This document shows positions 25,804-32,198 of a stretch of DNA of 32,650 nt, in pieces. The stretch covers positions 1 to 32,650 of the forward strand of contig SEAL01000004.1 of NCBI GenBank assembly GCA_004145215.1. Direction: 5' to 3'. The translations under genes were made by a program, and so were the position numbers. Origin of the DNA: Chloroflexota bacterium. Lineage in GTDB: Bacteria > Patescibacteriota > Saccharimonadia > Saccharimonadales > Saccharimonadaceae. The number at the start of each line of letters is the position of its first letter. Positions within the stretch are counted from its first letter, which is position 1. A model generated the notes under the pieces. That model saw only the letters and a list, made by a program, of their open reading frames with translations, did not search any database and was not told the origin of the DNA.

Positions 25804-26502
25804 TTATCGATTTATCTTGCCGGCATCAATGCGGGCGATTTGCAACAATTTATCGATGACCTGTAATTGACGGTCGTTGCTCTCGTAAGCTGTTTTTATA
25901 GCATTTAATTGTGCTTCGGATAGTTCGCCGTAAATACCCGCATCCAGCATACCGAGGTATTGTTTTACCGCTGTCGCAGGTGTCCGCAGCTGATGGGAGG
26001 CGACTGAAATGAAGTCGTTCTTAGCTTCGTTCAACTTCTTTAATTGCTCGCGTTCTAACTGAAGCATTTCGTTTTTCAACTCAAGCTTTTTAGCTCGTGC
26101 TTCGGCCCGCTCCTGTTCGATTTTTAGAGTAACGTCGACCTGTAATCCAATGAAATGAGTTAACTCGGCTTTGTCGTTGTATACAGGTGAAACCTGTAGA
26201 TCGTTCCAAAAAGCTTTCCCGCTTTTTGTATAGTTTTTAATAACAACATGCGAATCTTTCTTTTGCTGAATAGACTCTTTTAGTTTAGTGACCTCGGCCT
26301 GTCCGGTGCTTTTGCCTTGCAAAAAGCGACAGTTCCTACCGAGAACTTCTTCTTTGGTATATTCGGTCAGATCTAAAAATGCCGCGTTGCAATAAACGAT
26401 GGGATTATCGGGCAGGCGGTTATCGGTAATCGTCACTGGGCTCTTTGTTGCAGCCAATGCTTTCACCAAGATGCTCGTGTCGGTTATATTCATATCAACC
26501 AT
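25804..26502 (-). CDS. LOV-domain histidine kinase, N-terminal part (LOV and HisKA)
   Basis: The 232 residues contain a LOV-type PAS domain (about 12-125) with the photoactive GRNCRFLQG motif (adduct-forming Cys58), an Asn-rich NYTKSGKAFWND strand and the Gln of GLQVDVT, all needed for flavin binding and blue-light response. A coiled coil (about 128-160) leads to HisKA with SHQLRTP (His170). The frame ends at INR just after HisKA, and the ATPase domain follows in another frame, so this gene product alone cannot phosphorylate itself. It sits beside two photolyase-family genes, which suggests a light-response role. No response regulator is in the window. No Shine-Dalgarno is seen before the ATG. 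Confidence 0.88.
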   Translation of the reverse strand: MVDMNITDTSILVKALAATKSPVTITDNRLPDNPIVYCNAAFLDLTEYTKEEVLGRNCRFLQGKSTGQAEVTKLKESIQQKKDSHVVIKNYTKSGKAFWNDLQVSPVYNDKAELTHFIGLQVDVTLKIEQERAEARAKKLELKNEMLQLEREQLKKLNEAKNDFISVASHQLRTPATAVKQYLGMLDAGIYGELSEAQLNAIKTAYESNDRQLQVIDKLLQIARIDAGKINR

Positions 26503-26568
26503 AGTAATATATCGTTTAAGTCGATACTGTAATTTATTTCTCTTTAATTGATGATAGACTTGGTGACA

Positions 26569-27048
26569 CTATGGACGGACGGCACTTTGCACCTGAATCT
26601 GCGTACCGGGATTTTTCTCGAGCTGATAACTGAGAGTGTATCTGACGCATTGCTCAGTAGGATCGGGCGATCCTGTGCAATCGGGCTTGGTGGGAGTGGG
26701 GGTTATTGGAAATGGAACATAGCAATAGCGAGTCGTGTCGTTCGCCCAGCAGTAACCTAGCGAGGACGCCGATCCGGGAGGTCGGAGATTGTCTGGTATC
26801 TGCAAAGTGTCACGTTTGAAATTCGCTGTATTTAACTGTGCGACATTCGGGTAGTAGCCGTTCTGTGCATGGAATAACTCGAGACTTTTTTTGATTACGT
26901 TAATGTCACTGACACGCTGAGAATCACGTCCACGCTGCTGGATGCCGTTAAACGCAACGATAGTAATAGCTGCAAGAATGCCAATCACAACAATGACGAT
27001 AAGAAGTTCGACAATCGTGAATCCTGAGCGTGTATTCTTTGTAAGCAT
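26569..27048 (-). CDS. Type IV pilin-like protein
   Basis: The 159-residue protein has a class III leader: KNTRSG then FTIVELLIVIVVIGILA, with Glu at +5 of the mature protein, the processing site of prepilin peptidase and N-methylase. The hydrophobic helix continues into an amphipathic helix with SDINVIKKSLELFHAQNGYYP, typical of pilins and pseudopilins. The C-terminal domain has three cysteines at about residues 103-137. It may be a major or minor pilin, or a secretion pseudopilin; no assembly genes are nearby. TATACT at 27065-27060 lies 11 nt before the ATG, with no Shine-Dalgarno. A 66-nt gap without clear features separates it from the LOV kinase gene. Confidence 0.9.
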   Translation of the reverse strand: MLTKNTRSGFTIVELLIVIVVIGILAAITIVAFNGIQQRGRDSQRVSDINVIKKSLELFHAQNGYYPNVAQLNTANFKRDTLQIPDNLRPPGSASSLGYCWANDTTRYCYVPFPITPTPTKPDCTGSPDPTEQCVRYTLSYQLEKNPGTQIQVQSAVRP

Positions 27049-27273
27049 AAGTTAATTCTAGTATACAGTAGGTCACCGCTCTCGCTAAACATAACAGGCA
27101 GTATTTATAAGCAAATTTTACAGGTTCTGGGTGTATTTATATCATTAGAGTAAAGTTAAGTCTGTTAAGTATCTCGCATACATGGCAGTATGACCATGGT
27201 AGGTTGGATGGTAGGTAGTTGCCAATGTAGGCGAGCCGATAATGTATCCAGTATGGATGAATGTGAGGGTATT

Positions 27274-27816
27274 ATGAATTATCAATCAACGAATTTAGTT
27301 AAAAAACGAGGAATGATCACCGCAGCGGCAATGATCATGGGGCTGGTCGTAGCAGGAACGGGTGCCGGCAATGCAATGGCCATGCAAGCCCCAGCGAGTA
27401 CCGCGGATTCATCACAAGCAGTACCTATGACAGGCAACCAGAACAGCCAGGCCGCTGTTGAGCTCAAGGTCGCGATGAATGGCCTGTTGCGAGAGCACGT
27501 TTCGTCAAGTCTCAATGTAACCCGATCAATTGTCGGTGGAGCATCAGAACGACAAGTTAACGGCGCGATGGAAGCGCAATACGCTAACTCAGATGCACTT
27601 GCTGCTGCAGTCGGTAGTATATATGGCGGCGGTGCACAGGCTCAATTTTCTGAACTATTCCGCGAGCATATCGTAGAATCGAATAAGTACGCCATGGCAG
27701 TGGCTGCCGGTGACCGCACGGCGGCAGATGCTGCGAACATGGAACTGAAAGAGTATCTCGCAGACATCTCTAATTTCTTTGTTGGCGCAATCCCCGGACT
27801 TAGCTTATTCCTGTAA
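27274..27816 (+). CDS. Secreted helical protein of unknown function
   Basis: ATG 27274 is preferred over the longer reading from 27190 because GAGGGT lies 4 nt upstream and a signal peptide follows (KKRGMITAAAMIMGLVVAG, cleavage likely after AMA). The product is 180 residues. The mature part is helical and seems to contain two similar units, each with an HV/HI-containing helix (LLREHVSSSLNVTRS and LFREHIVESNKYAMA), plus YANSDALAAAVGSIYGGGA. I recall similar helical repeats in unnamed Gram-positive exported proteins but can name no family. It is monocistronic, with its own terminator 20 nt downstream. A 140-nt region upstream (27049-27190) shows nothing I can identify beyond the pilin promoter. 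Confidence 0.78.
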   Translation: MNYQSTNLVKKRGMITAAAMIMGLVVAGTGAGNAMAMQAPASTADSSQAVPMTGNQNSQAAVELKVAMNGLLREHVSSSLNVTRSIVGGASERQVNGAMEAQYANSDALAAAVGSIYGGGAQAQFSELFREHIVESNKYAMAVAAGDRTAADAANMELKEYLADISNFFVGAIPGLSLFL

Positions 27817-27836
27817 CGATAGGTAAGTATAGACCA

Positions 27837-27870
27837 AATAATGAGCCGGCATCGCCGGCTTATTATTATA
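27837..27870 (+). terminator. Intrinsic terminator after the secreted helical protein gene
   Basis: AGCCGGC pairs with GCCGGCT around a 3-nt loop, extended by AT pairs and one G-T wobble, followed by TTATTATTATA. It is 20 nt after the stop at 27816. Being flanked by A- and T-rich arms, it could work both ways. Confidence 0.8.
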
Positions 27871-28161
27871 TTTCCTGCGCGATATGGCTATGCTGATTGC
27901 CGATACGGCCTGGGGATATGATTAGTTAGCTTGGGGGATCAGCCATATTCTTGATAGAGAAATAGTCGCTATTAATGTATTAGCTGACGATCATAAAGGG
28001 GGTTTTGCCTAACTGGAACTCTACTAGGCTCAGTCCGATTTATCGTTGGTATTAATCAAAGTATGCCAATAGCAAGCTAGAGAATAACAATAGATATATT
28101 TCGAAAATTAGTTGGTTGACCGATGACTTCGCTGTTTGATGATTCGAGCCAATGGCAGTAC
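27871..28161. other. Intergenic stretch with no recognised content
   Basis: About 290 bases without a coding frame of useful length on either strand and without a tRNA or other RNA that I can recognise. It separates the convergent secreted helical protein gene and the frameshifted two-repeat protein gene. Confidence 0.6.
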
Positions 28162-28209
28162 TGGTACATTTAAAGACCACCGGAATTCCGGTGGTCTTTA
28201 AATGTACCA
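28162..28209. repeat. 48-bp perfect palindrome without spacer; possible bidirectional terminator
   Basis: Two 24-bp arms are exact complements with no spacer; the centre is GGAATTCC. The inner part (AAAGACCACCGG against CCGGTGGTCTTT) looks like a terminator stem with A and T flanks, and it starts 9 nt after the stop of the minus-strand gene at 28218. As RNA it would form a very long hairpin; as DNA it could extrude a cruciform. Confidence 0.85.
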
Positions 28210-28217
28210 AGAGTTTG

Positions 28218-28543
28218 TTAGCTGCCGTTGGATATGCGGCCAGCGAATGCGTTCTTATCAGCCTCTAGCTGGTTGCCATAAGTATCTCGAACGCTGTTAA
28301 ATCCACCGATAAACTGATCCTTAGCAGCATTGGCGTCATTGCCCATGTTACTTACCTTTGCGGCAAATCATTCTTTGCTTGGTCGAGCGCGTTGAAATAA
28401 GTTGCTTTTGCATTATTGAAAGAGTCAATGAATTGGTCTTTGCTTTCGCCGCTATTTGTGGCAGTTGCGACTTGACTTCGGAATGTAGCTGATGCTGTAG
28501 TTACCAATATGGACGTGAAGATGGCGCGAGACGATATAACAAT
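28218..28543 (-). pseudogene. Secreted two-repeat helical protein, frameshifted and without a start codon
   Basis: Reading from about 28537, a signal-peptide-like start (SSRAIFTSILVTTASATF) is followed by a repeat containing KDQFIDSFNNAKATYFNALDQ. The frame then hits a stop at 28352. In the next frame the protein continues FAAKVSNMGNDANAA and a second repeat KDQFIGGFNSVRDTYGNQL, ending in NGS at 28218. The two units of about 37 residues align well, which shows that both frames are real coding sequence. A single missing base in a T run near 28366 would explain the shift. No ATG or GTG precedes the signal peptide in frame; ATA or ATT stands where Met is expected, and the only TTG (near 28511) would cut the signal peptide. 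Function unknown; about 105 residues if repaired. Confidence 0.65.
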
Positions 28544-28549
28544 CTAAAA

Positions 28550-28578
28550 TTGATTTGATTGACTTTTGATGCTATAAT
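28550..28578 (+). promoter_or_regulatory. Strong sigma-70-type promoter facing right
   Basis: TTGATT at 28550-28555, a 17-nt spacer, and a perfect TATAAT at 28573-28578. Transcription would start near 28585. No gene lies on the plus strand downstream before the terminator at 28618. Confidence 0.65.
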
Positions 28579-28584
28579 TGATCA

Positions 28585-28643
28585 GTAATCCTTTACACCT
28601 ATTAGACAAATTTTTACAACTCCGGCTCCACACCGGAGTTTTT
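28585..28643 (+). ncRNA. Candidate short RNA of about 59 nt
   Basis: The transcript predicted from the promoter at 28550 would end at a hairpin AACTCCGG/CCGGAGTT with a U5 tail at 28643. It contains no ATG and no plausible ORF. It could be a small regulatory RNA, or the 5' leader of something lost or moved. Confidence 0.45.
28618..28643 (+). terminator. Intrinsic terminator of the candidate short RNA
   Basis: An 8-bp stem (28618-28625 with 28633-28640), a 7-nt loop and TTTTT at 28639-28643. Confidence 0.75.
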
Positions 28644-28650
28644 GTCTTAT

Positions 28651-28688
28651 AAAAAGTAACCTCGGTGCTGTGGCTCCCGAGGTTACTT
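28651..28688 (-). terminator. Intrinsic terminator of the Ig-like repeat protein gene
   Basis: On the minus strand a 12-bp stem AAGTAACCTCGG/CCGAGGTTACTT with an 11-13-nt loop is followed by a T5 run. It begins 19 nt after the stop codon at 28707. Confidence 0.85.
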
Positions 28689-28706
28689 AAAGCGAGATGC
28701 TATGAA

Positions 28707-31454
28707 CTATATATCTCGTCGAGAAGGCAATACGTAGATCGTAATCTCACTAACTGTGTGACTGTAAGCGCCTAATATAACTAGCGTCATTTCACCTGGC
28801 ACTGTACTAGCTGGGATGATGAAACTTGAATTGCTAATTGTACCGTCTGCTGCAGCGTAGACCGTAACCGACGCTGTACCAAGCTTGTTCGTAATCGTAA
28901 TCGGCTCACCAGCAAAGTAGCCGCTTCCGATTACTGTTACGGGTGCACCAGCTTCAACGGCGTAGGTTTCAAGTTGCGTTGCAGTGTAGGACTGCGCGAC
29001 GGTGTAGCCGGTCGTTGAGCGAGCGTCGCTGTCATCACCGATTGCAGTAATAATGAGTTCACCAGCTTTAGCGTATGGAACGGTTACTTTCAAAGTGAAG
29101 GCGCCATTCTTGTCAGCTTGGGCAACACCCAGCACAATGCTCCCGGCTTTAATGGTAACTGCTTCGTTTGCTGCGTAGCCGCTACCGGTAACGGTAACAA
29201 TGCTGCCGCCGACGCCGTAGTAGCTATCAAGTTGTACGCCTGCATAGAAGTCTGCAAGGCCAACGTTAACGTTCAGGCTGACATCGCTCAAATTGCTTAT
29301 TAAGATGTAATCAGCAATCTTGCCATAAGGAAGTGTATATACCTTACTCACAAAGTTTCCTTTGCTATCGGCTGTTTCAGTACCACGGACTTGACCTTGG
29401 AAAACGATCGAGACTGTTTCGCCAGGAATGTAGCCACTACCAGTGAAGACTACATCGCTCCCTGGAGTTGCGTAGTACGTCGATGGAGATACTGTTGGGG
29501 TATACGGTGCAAGCGTCAATGTCGTTGTTGAAACGGCAGTTGAACGAGAACCGGTCGCAGTAATATCAATCGAACCTTTTGTGCTTCCGAAAGGAACAGT
29601 GAAGAGCAATGAGAACGCACCATTCTTATCCGCTGTCGTTTTTACAGAATACGTACCAGCAGTGATAGTGATTTCTTCGTTCGCTGCAAAGCCGTTGCCG
29701 CTGAGGGTAATCTCAGTGCCAGGTTTGACGTAGTAATCGCTTGCACCAACTGATGCGTAGTAATTACCAATTCCAATACCAACTGAACCAGTCGCTTGGC
29801 TTGTCATACCGATAATGAGAAGCTGCGCTGAGCTTGCGCCTGCAGGAAGTGAGACCGAAGTAAATGTCGCGTTTCCATTTTTATCAGTTGTCGCTGTCGC
29901 TAGGATTGAAGTCCCACTCATGAGATTCACGATCTCATTCGGTGCAAACCCTGAAACGCTGACTGAGAATACTTCAAATGGAAGAACGTAGTAGCTCGAT
30001 GGAGTAACTTGGGTTGAAAGTGTGCCAACGCCGAAGCTAATCATTTGTGGAGTTTTACTGATTGATCCAAGAAGGATGTAGCTCGCGCTCGTGTTTGCCT
30101 GGTTGTAGGCAACCATGATGCCGCCGGCATTCTTAAAGCTACCGTCAGCACCGACAGTAAATGCCCCTACGGCTTTGTTGCCTTTGAAGATGGTAACGAT
30201 TTCACCTGGAGCATAGCCGCTACCAGTAAAGGTGACGGTACTTCCTGGTGTTGCGTAGTAGCTCGATGGTGAAACCTGCGGGCTGTAGCTGCCGATTTGA
30301 ATGCTTGCTGAGCCCATGCCACGACTTGTTTCGCCGATGAGGCTGTATGTCTGAGTTGTGCCTGCAGCATCAAGAGGAACGAGAACGTTGCCGGCATTTG
30401 TGATTTTGCCGAAGCTATCAGCAACAACCGTCCCTACAACTGTTGCACCGTTCATAATTGTAATTGTCTCGCCCGGAACGAAGCCTGATCCATTGAAACC
30501 AACAGTCGTACCTGGCATTGTGTAGTACACGAATGGAGAAACGCTTGGGAAATACTTACCAATCGTTGAGCTCGTTGTCGCAACTGCTTTGCTCTTCATG
30601 CCAGTGAGAACGAACTGTTTTTCAAGTCCTGCAAATTTAGCTGGAACGATGAATGCGCCACCATTTGTGAAGCTGCCATCAGCGCCTGCGGTGAATGTAC
30701 TAAGGACTGCGCCATCTTTGGCGTCAGTGACAGTAATTGTTTCACCAGCAGCAAAGCCAGCGCCGTTGAAGCCGAGGCTTGTTGCAGGAAGGACGTAGTA
30801 GGAAGTTGGAGCTGCGCTTGAATAGAATGAGTTTACGTATTGATACGCAACAGCTGAAGCGCCAGATGACTCACCAGTACCAACAAGGGTGTAAGCGGCG
30901 GCTGGAACGCTTGGTGTTGCAAGTGTAAAGTTTGTAAATGCGCCTGCGGCATTAGACGTTACTGATGCCGTTGCACCAGCAAAGTTAAAGCTGACGACTT
31001 CGTTAGGTGCGTAGCCTGTTCCGCTGATAGTTAGTGGGGCATATGGATCTGACGCACCAGCGCTTGTTGTGAGTGCTGGAGTGAACGGAGAAACATAGTA
31101 ACTATTCGATGCGGAATGGCCGCTCGTCAGGCCAGTTGCAGTAATTGTGGCACTACCTTGAGCGATTTTTGCAGGCAGAGTGACAGTTGTAGAGAATTCG
31201 CCGCCGGCAGTTGCAGTGACGTTTTTTGCGCTGATCTGACTACCGTTTGCTACGATCGTGATTGCGACGGTTTCACCAGCTGCATAGTTACCGCCAGTAA
31301 TTGTTAATACAGAGGCAGGCTTGCCGCTGAAGCTATCAAGCGTGACATACGATGAAATCGCATTTGCGGTTGGCGCAGTTAGTATTGGGGTGGCTACGGC
31401 CGTAAAGATTGCCGTTGACGCTGCAACAGATAAAATTCCGGTTTTAAGGCTTAT
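28707..31454 (-). CDS. Secreted surface protein of ten Ig-like repeats, with no canonical start codon
   Basis: The frame is open from 31493 to the TAG at 28707. The first ATG, at 30599, is internal, in the third repeat. Upstream of it the frame encodes a good signal peptide (SLKTGILSVAASTAIF, cleavage likely after ANA) and about 255 more residues, so the protein is about 915 residues when counted from an ATA at 31454. There is no ATG, GTG or TTG in this frame before the signal peptide, and no Shine-Dalgarno. The mature protein is ten repeats of about 85-90 residues with a shared core: SYYxxPGSxVxxTGSGYxPGExVTI, then a DKNGAF-like loop and a final G-Y strand. It has no cysteines, LPxTG motif or membrane anchor. 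Probably an exported adhesin or S-layer-like protein. Terminator at 28651-28688. Confidence 0.8.
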   Translation of the reverse strand: MSLKTGILSVAASTAIFTAVATPILTAPTANAISSYVTLDSFSGKPASVLTITGGNYAAGETVAITIVANGSQISAKNVTATAGGEFSTTVTLPAKIAQGSATITATGLTSGHSASNSYYVSPFTPALTTSAGASDPYAPLTISGTGYAPNEVVSFNFAGATASVTSNAAGAFTNFTLATPSVPAAAYTLVGTGESSGASAVAYQYVNSFYSSAAPTSYYVLPATSLGFNGAGFAAGETITVTDAKDGAVLSTFTAGADGSFTNGGAFIVPAKFAGLEKQFVLTGMKSKAVATTSSTIGKYFPSVSPFVYYTMPGTTVGFNGSGFVPGETITIMNGATVVGTVVADSFGKITNAGNVLVPLDAAGTTQTYSLIGETSRGMGSASIQIGSYSPQVSPSSYYATPGSTVTFTGSGYAPGEIVTIFKGNKAVGAFTVGADGSFKNAGGIMVAYNQANTSASYILLGSISKTPQMISFGVGTLSTQVTPSSYYVLPFEVFSVSVSGFAPNEIVNLMSGTSILATATTDKNGNATFTSVSLPAGASSAQLLIIGMTSQATGSVGIGIGNYYASVGASDYYVKPGTEITLSGNGFAANEEITITAGTYSVKTTADKNGAFSLLFTVPFGSTKGSIDITATGSRSTAVSTTTLTLAPYTPTVSPSTYYATPGSDVVFTGSGYIPGETVSIVFQGQVRGTETADSKGNFVSKVYTLPYGKIADYILISNLSDVSLNVNVGLADFYAGVQLDSYYGVGGSIVTVTGSGYAANEAVTIKAGSIVLGVAQADKNGAFTLKVTVPYAKAGELIITAIGDDSDARSTTGYTVAQSYTATQLETYAVEAGAPVTVIGSGYFAGEPITITNKLGTASVTVYAAADGTISNSSFIIPASTVPGEMTLVILGAYSHTVSEITIYVLPSRRDI

Positions 31455-31502
31455 CGAATTATCAGCTATATAGACTCGCGAAAATCCGATATTTTAGGAG
31501 AA

Positions 31503-32198
31503 TTAATGTGTGATGGTTATTTTCACAGATTGCTGACCAATGACACTACCGGTCGCTGATTTTGCGACAAAAGTCAGCGTGTATTGTCCATTGCCTTGCC
31601 AGTTCCAGCCGCTGAGATCAACAAGCGATTCCTTATGGCTGACGCCGTCGTTAACGGTAGGCATAAGATTGAGCTGACCACCGTCAACTTGCCAGAATAA
31701 TTGATAGCTATTTTGGTCGACTCCATCGATGAGTGCTTTAAATGGCTGCACACCAGTGACGCTGCTACCGTTACTCGGCCACCAGATATTCACTTTCGAG
31801 CCTGCTGGAGGCGTTGTGGTTACTGGTGGAGTTGGGGGAGTGACAACAGGAGGTTGAGTAACTGGCGGCTGTGGCGTCACGACCGGAGGAGTGACAACGG
31901 GTGCGTTTGTTGTACGGGCAACTCCCGCTGTATCATTCCAAGAGAGATTAGATTGCCAGCCAGCGCTAAAGATTCCAGCGCGAACAGAGTAGGTGCCGTC
32001 TCGTGGAGGCGTCCATGTAATCGTATATGGTTTTGTAGATGAGCTAATCGATTGGCCTTCATAGAATTTCTGAGCAACGCGCTGTCCATTTATGTCGTAG
32101 ATCTCAATATCGACGATGACATTTTGCAAAGGTGAGGATGAAGCAAAGGTCACCGTTGAGGTGGTGGTGTCGTTGCCGTCCCATTCGCTGTAAACCAA
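31503..32198 (-). CDS. C-terminal part of frameshifted glycoside-hydrolase-like protein: FlgD-like and Ig-like domains
   Basis: Real coding in this frame begins at about 32166, with STVTFASSSPLQNVIVD; the ATG-like start at 32198 lies in the overlap and is probably not used. Residues then form a beta domain like FlgD or carbohydrate-binding Ig folds (DIEIYDINGQRV, TWTPPRDGTYSVRAGIF), a Pro/Val/Thr-rich linker (about residues 105-135) and a final Ig-like domain (VNIWWPSNGSSV to VKITITH). It is the 3' half of the gene that starts beyond the right edge; one missing base in the CCACCACC stretch at about 32165 separates the frames. The stop lies 10 nt before the open frame of the Ig-repeat protein. 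Confidence 0.75.
   Translation of the reverse strand: MVYSEWDGNDTTTSTVTFASSSPLQNVIVDIEIYDINGQRVAQKFYEGQSISSSTKPYTITWTPPRDGTYSVRAGIFSAGWQSNLSWNDTAGVARTTNAPVVTPPVVTPQPPVTQPPVVTPPTPPVTTTPPAGSKVNIWWPSNGSSVTGVQPFKALIDGVDQNSYQLFWQVDGGQLNLMPTVNDGVSHKESLVDLSGWNWQGNGQYTLTFVAKSATGSVIGQQSVKITITH

Noticed and set aside
28120-28160. tRNA-like TTCGAGCC motif
   Set aside because: No acceptor stem, anticodon arm or D arm can be formed around it.
28697-28725. Third copy of the CGAG/TATATAG sequence at the end of the Ig-repeat gene as a cassette boundary
   Set aside because: The similarity needs a gap and overlaps constrained codons and the stop; too weak to call a site.
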